Counted from the first letter of the stretch, positions 7,936 through 17,873 are shown. The stretch: 64,000 bases of DNA from Bin52 sp965213935 (GCA_965213935.1 CBDCAO010000012.1:744001-808000); one strand, 5' to 3'. The notes: generated by a model not told the origin, from the sequence alone. A program made the numbers and translations.

Positions 7936-8841
7936 ATGATGCTTGAGATCACACCGCTTGACTGCTCGCTCGGAGCACGTGTCACCGGGGTTCCGCCGGG
8001 CCTGCAGCTCACCAGGACCGAGTGGCAGGAGATCGAGGACGCATTCCACCGCCACGCGGCACTGGTGTTCCCCGCCCTGCACCTCAGCGACGACGAGCAC
8101 ATTGCCTTCGCCGAACACTTCGGCGCCATCGAATTCCTGCGTGACGGTCAGAAGGTGGTCCGCATCAGCAACCTGAAGCCTGACGGCACGGTGATGAACA
8201 GCGAGGAGAAGCGCTACCAGACGTTGCGCGGCAACGAAGGGTGGCATACCGACAGCTCCTACATGCCGCTGGCCGCCAAGGCGTCGGCACTCGCGGCCGA
8301 GATCGTCCCTGAACGGGGCGGCGACACCGAACTCGCGGACATGCGGGACGCCTGGGACACGCTCGACGACGCAACCCGCGGTCAGATCGAAGGGCTGTCG
8401 GCCTACCACTCGCTCTACGCATCGCAGGCCAAGGCCGGATTTGTCTTCAGGACCGGAGACGGTTACGGCTATCACACGCGGGGCGCACCGCTGCGCCCGC
8501 TTGTCAAGGTGCACCCGGTGACCAGGCGCCGCTCGCTGTTCATCGGACGGCACGCCTTCCGGATTCCCGGAATGGAAGACCGGGAGGCACAGGCATTGCT
8601 CGACAGGCTGCTCGAGCACGCATGTTCGCCGCCGCGCGTCTATAGGCATCGGTGGCAGCCGGGTGACCTGATGATCTGGGACAATCGCTGCGTCCTGCAC
8701 CGGGCCGGCGCCTATGACTACGCCCTGCCGCGGGTCATGCGTCATGTGCGGGTGGCGGGAGACCCGGAGCACGACCTCGTCTCGACCGGGCACGACGAGA
8801 GGGCCGACGACTTCGCGCCGCCTGCGGCCGCCCGCGGCTGA
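7936..8841 (+). CDS. TauD/TfdA-family Fe(II)/2-oxoglutarate dioxygenase
   Basis: A 301-aa member of the TauD/TfdA family. The iron-binding H-x-D is H104-T-D106 in EGWHTDSSYMPLAA, the distal His is in NRCVLHRAGAYD near residue 255, and the 2-oxoglutarate-binding Arg follows in PRVMRHVRV. Such enzymes hydroxylate sulfonates, chlorophenoxy acids or similar carboxylates and release the cleaved product; the substrate is not readable here. Two consecutive ATGs occur at 7936 and 7939, with AAGGGG upstream. It is monocistronic, with no sulfonate transporter next to it. Confidence 0.85.
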   Translation: MMLEITPLDCSLGARVTGVPPGLQLTRTEWQEIEDAFHRHAALVFPALHLSDDEHIAFAEHFGAIEFLRDGQKVVRISNLKPDGTVMNSEEKRYQTLRGNEGWHTDSSYMPLAAKASALAAEIVPERGGDTELADMRDAWDTLDDATRGQIEGLSAYHSLYASQAKAGFVFRTGDGYGYHTRGAPLRPLVKVHPVTRRRSLFIGRHAFRIPGMEDREAQALLDRLLEHACSPPRVYRHRWQPGDLMIWDNRCVLHRAGAYDYALPRVMRHVRVAGDPEHDLVSTGHDERADDFAPPAAARG

Positions 8842-8851
8842 CTCGATATTT

Positions 8852-8887
8852 GGCGCCACTGTTGCCTCTCGGTGAAGCAGTGGTGCC
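8852..8887 (+). terminator. Hairpin after the TauD-like gene
   Basis: GGCGCCACTG and CAGTGGTGCC pair over 10 bp (one G-T wobble) around a 16-nt loop, starting 11 nt after the stop codon at 8841. No T-tract follows, so it is only a candidate terminator or 3' end-stabilising structure. Confidence 0.4.
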
Positions 8888-9108
8888 GGTCTGGCGGGTG
8901 AACGCCGCCTGGTTCATCGCCCGGATGCGCGGGTACCGTGCCGAACACGCCGGCCAGCGTGCCGAGGGCGCCGCGATCCGGGCTCCGTGCCGGTCTCCGG
9001 AACCGGATTGCATCGCCGACGGGCGGCCATCGATAGCCGGTGGTGTGCGGATGCCTCCCGGGGTCGACGGCGACCCGGCAACGAGCGACCGCGCCCGGGC
9101 CATGGCAT

Positions 9109-10509
9109 TCAGGCGTGGATCGGGCGTTCATCCACCGCGAGTGCCGCTTCCTTCACCGCCTCGCTCAGCGTCGGGTGGCCATGGCAGGTCCGGGCGATGT
9201 CCTCGGCCGAACCGCCAAACGCCATCACCGCGGCGCACTCGTGGATGAGCGTCCCGGCCTCCGGGCCAATGATGTGGACGCCGAGCACCCGGTCCGTATC
9301 GGCGTGCGCCAGCATCTTCACCAGCCCCTCGCTGTCGCCGCTCGCACGCGCCCGACTGTTGGCGCTGAACGGGAACATCCCCTTGCGGTAGGCAACCCCG
9401 CGCTCCTGCAGCGCCTCCTCGGTCTCACCGATCGCCGCGACCTCCGGATGGGTGTAGACGATGCCCGGAACCAGAGCGTAGTCGACATGTGCCGGCAGCC
9501 CGGCCATGATCTCCACGGCTGCAACACCGTCCTCCTCCGCCTTGTGCGCCAGCATCGGCCCGCGAATGCAGTCACCGATCGCGAAGATGCCGGGCACCGA
9601 GGTCTCGAAATCCTCGTCCACCTCGATAAACCCGTGCCGGTCGCGCGCAACCCCGAGTTCCCCCAGTCCAAGGCCGGCCGTCCTCGGCCTGCGGCCGATC
9701 GCCACCAGAACCGCGTCGCACTCCACGGTCTCGGCGTCACCACCCTTCGCCGGCTCGAGCGCTACGGCGATGGTCTCATCGGATACCGTCGCCCCGGCAA
9801 CCCGGGTTGACAACCTGAACTGCAGTCCCTGCCGACGCAGGGCGCGGCGGAACCGCTCGCCGATCTCGCGGTCCATGCCGGGAACGATCCTGTCGAGGAA
9901 CTCGATCACCGTGACGCGCGATCCGAGACGGGACCAGACCGAGCCCATCTCCAGGCCGATGTAGCCGCCACCGACCACGACCAGGTGTTCCGGCACCTGT
10001 TCCAATGACAGCGCCCCGGTCGAGGTGACCACACGACATTCATCGACCTCGAGCCCGTCAAGCGGCATCGAGTCCGATCCGGTGGCGATCACGATACGGT
10101 CAGCCTCGACGTGGTTCGTCCCGTCGCCCTCGACCGCAATCCTGCCGGCGGCCTCGATGCGCGCGGTTCCGGTGATCCGGGAAACTCCGTTCTTCGAGAA
10201 CAGGAACTCGATCCCCCGGGTCAGGTCGTGCACGACCTTGTCTTTGTGGGCCAGCATATTCGCCAGGTTGAGCGTCACCTCGCCGGTCTCGATGCCGATT
10301 TTCGACATTCCGGCGCGGGCCGCGGCGTACTTCTCCGACGTCGACAGGAGTGCCTTGGAGGGAATGCAACCCACGTTCAGGCAGGTCCCGCCGAGGGTTG
10401 GCCGTTCGTCGATGCAGGCCACCTTCATGCCGAGCTGCGCGGCCCTGATCGCCGCGACGTAGCCCCCCGGCCCGGCTCCGATGACGGCCAGGTCGAAATG
10501 GTCAGCCAT
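9109..10509 (-). CDS. lpdA: Dihydrolipoyl dehydrogenase (E3)
   Basis: A 466-aa FAD/NAD flavoprotein that reoxidises dihydrolipoamide. The N-terminal FAD motif GAGPGGYVAAIRAAQLG and redox-active disulfide GGTCLNVGCIPSKALL (Cys pair five apart) are intact, the NAD motif GGGYIGLEMGSVWSRLG sits near residue 185, and the C-terminal dimer-interface catalytic segment CHGHPTLSEAVKEAAL is present. Length is normal. It closes the TCA operon 18 nt after sucB, so it most likely serves the 2-oxoglutarate dehydrogenase complex. A small GGGTCG/CGACCC hairpin lies 33 nt beyond its stop. Confidence 0.95.
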   Translation of the reverse strand: MADHFDLAVIGAGPGGYVAAIRAAQLGMKVACIDERPTLGGTCLNVGCIPSKALLSTSEKYAAARAGMSKIGIETGEVTLNLANMLAHKDKVVHDLTRGIEFLFSKNGVSRITGTARIEAAGRIAVEGDGTNHVEADRIVIATGSDSMPLDGLEVDECRVVTSTGALSLEQVPEHLVVVGGGYIGLEMGSVWSRLGSRVTVIEFLDRIVPGMDREIGERFRRALRRQGLQFRLSTRVAGATVSDETIAVALEPAKGGDAETVECDAVLVAIGRRPRTAGLGLGELGVARDRHGFIEVDEDFETSVPGIFAIGDCIRGPMLAHKAEEDGVAAVEIMAGLPAHVDYALVPGIVYTHPEVAAIGETEEALQERGVAYRKGMFPFSANSRARASGDSEGLVKMLAHADTDRVLGVHIIGPEAGTLIHECAAVMAFGGSAEDIARTCHGHPTLSEAVKEAALAVDERPIHA

Positions 10510-10527
10510 CTGTCCCTCCAGGTCGTG

Positions 10528-11733
10528 CTACAGGTCGATCAGCAGGCGTCGCGGATCCTCGATCGCCTCCTTCACCCGAACGAGAAACGTCACCGCTTCC
10601 CGACCGTCAATGATGCGGTGATCGTAGGAAAGCGCCAGGTACATCATCGGCCGGACCTCGACCCTGCCGTCGATCGCCATCGGTCGCTGCTGGATCTTGT
10701 GCATGCCGAGGATGCCCGACTGGGGCGGATTGAGGATCGGTGACGACAGAAGGGAGCCGAACACCCCGCCATTGGAGATGGTAAAGGTTCCCCCGGCAAG
10801 TTCCTCCAGAGACAGTCGGCCGTCGCGCGCACGCGCCGAAAACTCGTTGATGGCCTGCTCGATCCGGGCGAACCCCATCCTGTCGGCGTCACGCAGTACC
10901 GGCACAACAAGGCCCCTGGGAGACCCGACGGCAACCCCGATGTGGTAGTAGTTCTTGTAGACGATCTCGTCACCCGAGATCTCGGCATTGACGGCAGGAA
11001 GCTCCTGCAGTGCCGCAACACAGGCCTTCACGAAAAAGGACATGAACCCGAGACGGACGCCATGCCGGGCCTCGAAGGCATCGCGGTACTCCGACCTGAG
11101 TTCCATGACGGCACCCATGTCGGCCTCGTTGTAGGTGGTGAGCATCGCCGCGGTGTTCTGCGCCTCCTTGAGGCGCCGGGCCACCGCCTGGCGCAACCGG
11201 CTCATCCGCACGCGCTCCTCGCGCGGTTCCGCTTCGGGCTCCGGCGCCTTCGCGATCTCGCGCCGCGCGTCGCCCGAGGCGATTGCCGCCAGAACGTCGG
11301 CCTTCAGCAGTCGGCCCCCGCGCCCGCTCGGGACAATCCGTGCTGGATCGAGATCATGCTCGTCCACCAGCCTGCGTACCGCCGGTGACAGTGCGGGAGC
11401 GGGTTCGGGCGCCGGTGCGGACCGGGTCACCGGGGCCGGATCGGAAGCGGAGGCAGGAGCCGGAGCGGCCGCCGCTGCCGGAGCCGTGGCGACGGCACCC
11501 TCGGCGATGACGGCCAGCAATGCTCCCACTGTGACGGTCGAGCCGGTTTCGGCAACGATCGAGGCCAGGACACCGGAGGTCGGAGCATTCACCTCGAGCG
11601 TGACCTTGTCGGTCTCGAGTTCGACCAGCGGCTGGTCCACAGTGACCGCTCCGCCTGGCTCGACGCGCCATCCGGCGACGGTTGCCTCGGAGACCGACTC
11701 CCCGAGTGCGGGAACGAATACTTCGGTTGCCAT
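10528..11733 (-). CDS. sucB: Dihydrolipoyllysine succinyltransferase (E2 of 2-oxoglutarate dehydrogenase)
   Basis: A 401-aa E2 core. The lipoyl domain covers residues 1-76, with lipoylated K43 in ELETDKVTLEV. An Ala/Pro-rich swinging linker covers about 80-112, the peripheral-subunit-binding domain about 113-150 (LSPAVRRLVDEHDLDPARI), and the acyltransferase domain starts at about 175 and ends with the catalytic SYDHRIIDG motif. The enzyme transfers succinyl groups to CoA. It is 24 nt downstream of sucA and 18 nt upstream of lpdA. Confidence 0.95.
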   Translation of the reverse strand: MATEVFVPALGESVSEATVAGWRVEPGGAVTVDQPLVELETDKVTLEVNAPTSGVLASIVAETGSTVTVGALLAVIAEGAVATAPAAAAAPAPASASDPAPVTRSAPAPEPAPALSPAVRRLVDEHDLDPARIVPSGRGGRLLKADVLAAIASGDARREIAKAPEPEAEPREERVRMSRLRQAVARRLKEAQNTAAMLTTYNEADMGAVMELRSEYRDAFEARHGVRLGFMSFFVKACVAALQELPAVNAEISGDEIVYKNYYHIGVAVGSPRGLVVPVLRDADRMGFARIEQAINEFSARARDGRLSLEELAGGTFTISNGGVFGSLLSSPILNPPQSGILGMHKIQQRPMAIDGRVEVRPMMYLALSYDHRIIDGREAVTFLVRVKEAIEDPRRLLIDL

Positions 11734-11757
11734 CGGTCTCCCCGATCCTGCGTGCAG

Positions 11758-14640
11758 CTATTCGGCGGCGGCGCGGGCCGCGCGGCGGTTCGACACGTCG
11801 AGCGCTTCGGCTGACAGTGCACGATCCACCAGAGCCTCCTGTTCCTTCTGGTGGGTCCGGAAGTTGCCGGTCGCGGGCGATGCCGCCTCCGCTCGCCCCA
11901 CATAGACCGGGCGGCGTGCAGCGCCGCCGAGTTCCTCGAGCACCGCCTCGAGCCGACGGTCGACAAAGCTCCACGCGCCCATGTTCTCGGGTTCCTCCTG
12001 GCACCAGACCACCTCGGCCTGCGGGAACCGCCACAGTTCGTCGAGAAGGGCCGCCTGCGGAAACGGGTAGAGCTGCTCCAGCCTCAGGAAAAAGATGTCG
12101 GTGATCTCCCGCCGGGCGCGTTCCTCGTACAGGTCGTAATAGACCTTGCCGCTGCACAGCACGACACGGCGCACCTCGCTGTCGTTGCACAGTCGTTCGT
12201 TGTCGTAGAGCACGCGGTGGAACGAGGTTCCCGGCCCCATGTCCGCGAGCGTGGACACGCAGCGGCGATGCCGCAGGAGCGACTTCGGCGACATGATCAC
12301 CAGCGGCTTGCGGAAGTCACGGCGCAGCTGGCGGCGGAGTACGTGGAAGTAGCTCGCCGGTGCCGAGCAGTTGACCACTTGCATGTTGTCCTCGCCGCAG
12401 AGCTGCAGGTAGCGCTCAAGCCTGGCCGAGGAATGTTCGGGACCCTGACCCTCGTAGCCGTGCGGCAAAAGCATCACCAGGCCGGACATGCGCAGCCACT
12501 TGTGTTCGCCCGAGCTGATGAACTGGTCCATGATCACCTGCGCCCCGTTGGCAAAGTCGCCGAACTGGGCCTCCCACAGGATCAGTGCGTTGGGCTCGGC
12601 CTGGCTGAACCCGTACTCGAACCCGAGGACCGAGGCCTCCGACAACGGGCTGTCGATCACCTCGAAGGTCGCCTGCTCCGGCCCGAGATGGTTGAGCGGC
12701 AGGTAGCGTTCCTCGCTGTCCTGGTCAACCCAGACCGAATGCCGGTGCGAGAAGGTTCCCCGACCGCTGTCCTGTCCGGAGAGGCGAACCGCGTCGCCCT
12801 CGAGCAACAGTGACCCGAAGGCGAGCGCTTCGGCGGTGGACCAGTCCAGCCCCTCGCCGGTTTCGAACATCCGCCGTTTCTGTTCAAGAACGCGGACCAG
12901 CTTGCCGTTCAGGTGCAGCCCCTCCGGCGGCCGACACAGGACTTCGCCGATTTGCTGCAGGGTTGCGATTTCCACCGAGGTCACGCCACGCCGCGCGTCG
13001 TTGCCCTCTGCCTGCCTGATACCCGACCACACGCCATCGAGCCAGTCGGCCTTGTTGGGCCGGTAGCTGACGCCGGCCTCGAATTCCGTGTTCAGCAGGT
13101 GGTTCTGGTTGGCTACCAGCTGGTCGCCGGTGCCTGGTTCCACGACACCCTTGGCCTCGAGCTGCCGTGCGTAGAGTTCGCGAACCGACAGGTGACCGGC
13201 AATTTTCTGGTACATCCGCGGCTGGGTGAAGGTCGGTTCATCGCCCTCGTTGTGGCCAAATCTCCGGTAGCCGATCACGTCCAGCACCACGTCGACTCCG
13301 AAGGTCTGGCGGAACTCGGTTGCAATCCGCGCAACGTGGATCACCGCCTCGGCATCATCCGCGTTGACGTGAAAGATCGGCGCCATGACCATCTTGGCCA
13401 CATCGGTCGAGTAGGGCGACGAGCGCGAATAGGCCGGACTGGTGGTAAAGCCGATCTGGTTGTTGATGATCACGTGGATCGTACCGCCGGTGCGGTATCC
13501 GCGCAGTTCCGAAAAGTCGAACACCTCTGCGACGATGCCCTGACCGGCGAAGGCGGCATCGCCGTGCATCAGGATGCCCATTACCTTGCGACGGTCGGCG
13601 TCGTTGCGCTGGACCTGCTTGGCCCTCACCCGGCCCACAACCACCGGGTTGACCACCTCCAGGTGGGACGGATTCGCGTTCAGCGTAAGGTGCACGGAGT
13701 TGCCATCGAACTCGCGGTCCGCTGACACCCCCATGTGGTACTTCACATCACCCGATCCGCCGACATCCTCCGGATTGGCCGGGTTGCCCAGGAACTCGGA
13801 AATGATGGCCCGGAACGGCTTGTTCATGAAGTTGCACAGCACGTTGAGCCTGCCGCGGTGCGCCATGCCGACCACGACCTCCTCGAGACCGAGCTGGCTG
13901 CCGCGTTTCAGGATCTGCTCGAGCGCAGGGATCACCGCCTCGCATCCGTCGAGGCCGAACCGCTTGGTTCCGACATACTTCACCGCCAGGAACTTCTCGA
14001 AACACTCGGCCTCCGTCAGCCGTTCGAGGATCGTTCGCCTGCCCAGCACTGTGAAGTCTGTCTGGTTGCCGGCCTGCTCGATCCGCTTCTGGATCCAGAG
14101 TTTCTGCTCCGGGTCCTGCATGTGCATGAACTCGACACCGATGCTGCCGCAGTAGGTGTCGTACAGGATCTGCATGATCTCGCGCAGGGTCGCCCGTTCA
14201 CGCCCGAGCACGTTGTCGATGAAGATCGGGCGGTCAAGGTCATCCGGACCGAACCCGTAGTGCGCCGGATCAAGTTCGGGGTGCGGTTCGGGTTCCACGA
14301 GTTCGAGCGGATCGAGCCTCGCCTTCAGGTGCCCGCGGATGCGGTAGGCGCGGATCAGCATGATGGCCCTGAGCGAGTCGAGCGCGGCCCGGCGCTCGTC
14401 GACGCCGCGCGGCGAAGCCGCGACTTCGGTTGCTGGGACCCCCACGATGCGGGTGGTGCGCGGCGCCCAGCTCGGACCCTCGCTGTCGCACAGGAAGCCA
14501 CCTGCCTCCTCGGCAAGCGAGGCAAAGCTGTCCCGCCACCCTGCATCGACAGAATTGGGATCCTCGCGGTACTTCCGGTACAGGTCGGCAATGTAGGGAG
14601 CGTTGGCGCCGTTCAGGATTCCGGGTTCATCGAGCTGCAT
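11758..14640 (-). CDS. sucA: 2-Oxoglutarate dehydrogenase E1 component
   Basis: A 960-aa thiamine-diphosphate-dependent decarboxylase. It begins LNGANAPYIADLYRKYREDP, a conserved N-terminal OdhA tract, has VVGMAHRGRLNVLCNFMNKP, the ThDP/Mg motif GDAAFAGQG followed by NNQIGFTT, GHNEGDEPTFTQP, and the C-terminal half with LPHGYEGQGPEHSSARLER and SPKSLLRH. Full length with no interruption. It is third in the operon after sucC and sucD, with 32 nt to sucD and 24 nt to sucB. Confidence 0.96.
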   Translation of the reverse strand: MQLDEPGILNGANAPYIADLYRKYREDPNSVDAGWRDSFASLAEEAGGFLCDSEGPSWAPRTTRIVGVPATEVAASPRGVDERRAALDSLRAIMLIRAYRIRGHLKARLDPLELVEPEPHPELDPAHYGFGPDDLDRPIFIDNVLGRERATLREIMQILYDTYCGSIGVEFMHMQDPEQKLWIQKRIEQAGNQTDFTVLGRRTILERLTEAECFEKFLAVKYVGTKRFGLDGCEAVIPALEQILKRGSQLGLEEVVVGMAHRGRLNVLCNFMNKPFRAIISEFLGNPANPEDVGGSGDVKYHMGVSADREFDGNSVHLTLNANPSHLEVVNPVVVGRVRAKQVQRNDADRRKVMGILMHGDAAFAGQGIVAEVFDFSELRGYRTGGTIHVIINNQIGFTTSPAYSRSSPYSTDVAKMVMAPIFHVNADDAEAVIHVARIATEFRQTFGVDVVLDVIGYRRFGHNEGDEPTFTQPRMYQKIAGHLSVRELYARQLEAKGVVEPGTGDQLVANQNHLLNTEFEAGVSYRPNKADWLDGVWSGIRQAEGNDARRGVTSVEIATLQQIGEVLCRPPEGLHLNGKLVRVLEQKRRMFETGEGLDWSTAEALAFGSLLLEGDAVRLSGQDSGRGTFSHRHSVWVDQDSEERYLPLNHLGPEQATFEVIDSPLSEASVLGFEYGFSQAEPNALILWEAQFGDFANGAQVIMDQFISSGEHKWLRMSGLVMLLPHGYEGQGPEHSSARLERYLQLCGEDNMQVVNCSAPASYFHVLRRQLRRDFRKPLVIMSPKSLLRHRRCVSTLADMGPGTSFHRVLYDNERLCNDSEVRRVVLCSGKVYYDLYEERARREITDIFFLRLEQLYPFPQAALLDELWRFPQAEVVWCQEEPENMGAWSFVDRRLEAVLEELGGAARRPVYVGRAEAASPATGNFRTHQKEQEALVDRALSAEALDVSNRRAARAAAE

Positions 14641-14672
14641 GGTCTCTGCTACCCCTGGCTTGCAGTTCTCCT

Positions 14673-15548
14673 CTACCGGGCAAGCAGCCCGGCCGCGGTC
14701 GTGCCCAGCTCCGCGGGTGATTCGACGACCGTGATGCCCGCGGAACGCATGGCCTCGATCTTGTCACCCGCGCCGCCCTTGCCGCCGGCAATGATGGCGC
14801 CGGCATGCCCCATGCGCCGGCCCGGCGGCGCGGAAATCCCGGCAATGAACCCGATCACCGGGACACCGGTGTTCTCGCGGCGAAGGAATTCGGCTGCCTC
14901 CTCCTCGGCCGTGCCCCCGATCTCCCCGATCATGATGATCATGTCGGTTTCGGAATCGCCGAGGAACAACTCGAGGCAGTCGATGAAACTGGTGCCGTTG
15001 ACCGGGTCACCGCCAATACCAATACAGGTTGACTGACCGATCCCCTCGGCCGTGGTCTGGGCCACCGCCTCGTAGGTGAGCGTGCCCGAGCGGGACACGA
15101 TTCCCACCTTGCCACGGCGGTGGATGTGGCCTGGCATGATGCCGATCTTGCACTCGTCCGGGGTGATGACGCCTGGGCAGTTCGGACCGATGAGCCGGGT
15201 CCGCGAGCCTGCGAGGACCCGTTTGACCCGCACCATGTCGAGCACCGGGATCCCCTCGGTAATGCAAACCACCAGCGCAACCCCGGCATCGACGGCCTCC
15301 AGGATCGAGTCGGCAGCAAATCTCGGCGGCACGTAAATGACCGAAGCGTCAGCCCCGGTCACCGAAACCGCTTCCGCAACGGTGTTGAACACCGGCAGGC
15401 CCAGGTGCTCGCTCCCGCCGCGCCCCGGTGTAACTCCCCCGACCATGCGCGTGCCGTACGCCAGCGCCTGCTCGGTATGGAACGTGCCCTGCGATCCCGT
15501 CACCCCCTGGCAGATCACCCGGGTCCCGGCATGGACGAGCACCGCCAT
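14673..15548 (-). CDS. sucD: Succinyl-CoA synthetase (ADP-forming) alpha subunit
   Basis: A 291-aa CoA-binding subunit. It starts MAVLVHAGTRVICQGVTGSQG, with the CoA-binding Rossmann region GRGGSEHLGLPVF, GPNCPGVITPDECKIGIMP, and the phospho-histidine segment GHAGAIIAGGKGGAGDK. The start at 15548 overlaps the sucC stop by one base (TGATG), so translation is coupled. A much longer in-frame upstream reading exists but runs antisense-like through sucC and is not coding. Confidence 0.95.
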   Translation of the reverse strand: MAVLVHAGTRVICQGVTGSQGTFHTEQALAYGTRMVGGVTPGRGGSEHLGLPVFNTVAEAVSVTGADASVIYVPPRFAADSILEAVDAGVALVVCITEGIPVLDMVRVKRVLAGSRTRLIGPNCPGVITPDECKIGIMPGHIHRRGKVGIVSRSGTLTYEAVAQTTAEGIGQSTCIGIGGDPVNGTSFIDCLELFLGDSETDMIIMIGEIGGTAEEEAAEFLRRENTGVPVIGFIAGISAPPGRRMGHAGAIIAGGKGGAGDKIEAMRSAGITVVESPAELGTTAAGLLAR

Positions 15549-16744
15549 CAGTCCGCTCTCCGCACCGCGGCCACGATCCGGGCTGCCGCATCGCCAAGGT
15601 CCGATGCGGCCTCGATGGTCAGGCCGCTTTCGGCAAGGATCTGGCGCCCCTGCTCCACGTTGGTGCCTTCCAGGCGCACCACCAGCGGGACGTCGACGCT
15701 CATTTCGCGCGCGGTCTCGACCACGCCCGCCGCAATCACGTCGCAGCGCATGATGCCGCCGAATATGTTGACGAGCACTCCTTCGACGTTGGGATCGGAC
15801 AGCAGGATCCTGAAGGCGGCCGCGACCCGCTCCCGGGTGGCGCCGCCCCCGACATCCAGGAAGTTGGCCGGCTTCTCGCCGTGCAGGGCAATGATATCCA
15901 TGGTCGCCATCGCGAGCCCGGCACCGTTCACCATGCATCCGATCGTGCCATCGAGGCGAATGTAGTTGAGTTCGTGGAGCGCCGCCTCGGCCTCGGCCGG
16001 ATCCTCCTCGTCCTCGTCACGCAGCGTGACCACGTCGGGCTGGCGGAACAGCGCGTTGTCGTCGAAGTTCATCTTGGCATCGAGCGCCATGACCTCGTCA
16101 TCGGCGGTCACGATGAGCGGGTTGATCTCGACCAGCGACGCGTCAAGTTTCACGAAGGCCCGATACAGTCTTTCCAGCAGTGTGACCGCGGAAGCGACCT
16201 GTGCGCCCTCGAGACCGAGCTTCCAGGCGACGGCACGGGCGTGGAACGGCTGCAGGCCCATCGCCGGATCGATGGCCACTGTCACGATCTTTTCCGGCGA
16301 ATGCGCGGCCACCTCCTCGATGTCCATGCCGCCTTCGCTCGAGGCCATCACGGTAATTCGCGAGGTTGCGCGGTCCACCAGCAGTGAGAGGTAGAGTTCG
16401 CGCGCGATGTCGCAGCCGGCCTCGACATAGACGCGTCGCACCTGCTGCCCGGCACTGCCGGTCTGCCGGGTGACCAGTACGCGCCCCAGCATCGCCTCGG
16501 CGTGCTCGCGGACTTCTTCGAGCGAACGGGCAATCCTGACCCCGCCGGCTCCGGTCTCGTCGCCGACAAACCGGCCGGCCCCGCGGCCGCCGGCATGGAT
16601 CTGGGACTTGACCGCAAACACAGCGCCTCCCAGTTCCCGGGCCGCGGCCCCGGCCTGTTCCGGCGTGTAGGCCACTTCGCCCTTCGGTACCGAGACACCG
16701 AACCCTGCGAGCAGCTGCTTGGCCTGGTACTCGTGCACGTTCAT
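15548..16744 (-). CDS. sucC: Succinyl-CoA synthetase beta subunit
   Basis: A 398-aa ATP-grasp subunit starting MNVHEYQAKQLLAGFGV, with VKSQIHAGGRGAGRFV in the ATP-grasp region, VEINPLIVTADDEVMALDAKM (Mg/nucleotide), NGAGLAMATMDI and NIFGGIMRCDVIA near the alpha-subunit interface. Length is typical. The start at 16744 is preferred over 16783 because the family N-terminus begins there. It converts succinyl-CoA to succinate with nucleotide phosphorylation. It is preceded by a 100-nt gap after mdh that contains a GAAACC/GGTTTC hairpin. Confidence 0.95.
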   Translation of the reverse strand: MNVHEYQAKQLLAGFGVSVPKGEVAYTPEQAGAAARELGGAVFAVKSQIHAGGRGAGRFVGDETGAGGVRIARSLEEVREHAEAMLGRVLVTRQTGSAGQQVRRVYVEAGCDIARELYLSLLVDRATSRITVMASSEGGMDIEEVAAHSPEKIVTVAIDPAMGLQPFHARAVAWKLGLEGAQVASAVTLLERLYRAFVKLDASLVEINPLIVTADDEVMALDAKMNFDDNALFRQPDVVTLRDEDEEDPAEAEAALHELNYIRLDGTIGCMVNGAGLAMATMDIIALHGEKPANFLDVGGGATRERVAAAFRILLSDPNVEGVLVNIFGGIMRCDVIAAGVVETAREMSVDVPLVVRLEGTNVEQGRQILAESGLTIEAASDLGDAAARIVAAVRRAD

Positions 16745-16770
16745 CACGACCTGCCATCGGGAGATACAGC

Positions 16771-16798
16771 GAAACCTGACCACACCTCAGGCGGTTTC
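16771..16798. promoter_or_regulatory. Inverted repeat in the mdh-sucC intergenic gap
   Basis: GAAACC (16771-16776) and GGTTTC (16793-16798) flank TGA...TCA, giving a short interrupted stem within the only sizeable gap (100 nt) inside the TCA operon. It could be a processing or attenuation structure, or an operator for an internal promoter. I have only the symmetry and the position to support it. Confidence 0.3.
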
Positions 16799-16844
16799 AC
16801 TCTAGGGGTCGCATCCTGGCCACGCAACCGGCGCCGGTCCGGGA

Positions 16845-17798
16845 TCAGTCCTCCAGGCCGGCGGCAACCGCGTTCAGTTCGCGGACAGCCGCAACCGACC
16901 GGTCAAACATGGCGCGCTCGGCGGCATCGAGCTCGATCTCGACCACCCGTTCGACACCACCGGCTCCGAGCACGACCGGAACGCCGACGTAGAGGCCGTC
17001 GAGACCGTAGGGCCCGTCACACCAGGCCGCGCAGGGCAAGACCCGCTTGCGGTCGTGCAGGTAGGCCTCCGCCATCTCGATCGCCGACGACGCCGGGGCG
17101 TAGAATGCCGAACCGGTCTTCAGCAACCCCACGATCTCCGCGCCGCCATCGCGTGTCCGCTGCACGATCTCGTCAATGCGCTCCGGGGTGCTCCAGCCCA
17201 TTCTCACGAGATCCGGCACCGGGATCCCGGCGACGGCAGAGTAGCGCACCAGGGGAACCATGGTATCTCCGTGCCCACCGAGCACGAAGGCGGTCACATC
17301 GCGTACCGAGACTCCGAACTCGTCTGCCAGGAAACGGCGGAACCGGGCGCTGTCGAGGATGCCGGCCATGCCGACCACCCGGTTCGGCGGCAGACCGCAG
17401 GCCTTCTGCAGCACTCCCACCATGACATCAAGCGGATTGGTGATGCAGATGACCAATGCATCGGGACAGTTGTCGCGAATGCCGGCCCCGACCGACTGCA
17501 TCACCTTGAAGTTGGTCCCGATCAGGTCATCGCGGCTCATTCCCGGTCGCCTGGCGATCCCGGCGGTGACGATGACCACGTCTGCGCCGGCCAGCGCCGA
17601 ATACTCACCCGTCCCGGCGACAACGGCGTCGAACCCCTCGACCGGCGCCGCCTGGGCTATATCGAGCGCCTTGCCCTGCGGCATGCCCTCGACAATGTCG
17701 AACAGCACGACGTCACCCAGTCGCTTCAGACCGGCAAGAAGTGCCAGTGTCCCACCGATGTTGCCCGCCCCGATAAGGGCGATCCTGTTTCGGGCCAT
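16845..17798 (-). CDS. mdh: Malate dehydrogenase (NAD)
   Basis: A 317-aa lactate/malate dehydrogenase of the LDH-like Mdh type found in alphaproteobacteria. The NAD motif GAGNIGGTLA is at residues 9-18, the substrate loop IARRPGMSRDDL near 82-93 has the malate-selecting Arg, ITNPLDVMV follows, and the catalytic His is in LGGHGDTMVPLVRYS near 175. It oxidises malate to oxaloacetate. It is the first TCA gene of the operon, 75 nt after zapE. Confidence 0.95.
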   Translation of the reverse strand: MARNRIALIGAGNIGGTLALLAGLKRLGDVVLFDIVEGMPQGKALDIAQAAPVEGFDAVVAGTGEYSALAGADVVIVTAGIARRPGMSRDDLIGTNFKVMQSVGAGIRDNCPDALVICITNPLDVMVGVLQKACGLPPNRVVGMAGILDSARFRRFLADEFGVSVRDVTAFVLGGHGDTMVPLVRYSAVAGIPVPDLVRMGWSTPERIDEIVQRTRDGGAEIVGLLKTGSAFYAPASSAIEMAEAYLHDRKRVLPCAAWCDGPYGLDGLYVGVPVVLGAGGVERVVEIELDAAERAMFDRSVAAVRELNAVAAGLED

Positions 17799-17873
17799 GC
17801 CTGCCTCTCCAGCTGTCCGGTCGTCGGCGTGACGTCATGTATCGCGATTGCGTCCCCCCGGCAAGACGGCGGG

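Noticed and set aside
13735..15036. A 433-codon open frame antisense to sucA and sucD
   Set aside because: GC-rich codon bias opens frames opposite real genes. The frame has no family motif, while the sense strand encodes complete SucA and SucD proteins.
14673..15938. A 421-codon version of sucD extending into sucC
   Set aside because: The extra N-terminal residues have no similarity and are antiframe to sucC. The true start at 15548 overlaps the sucC stop in the usual way.
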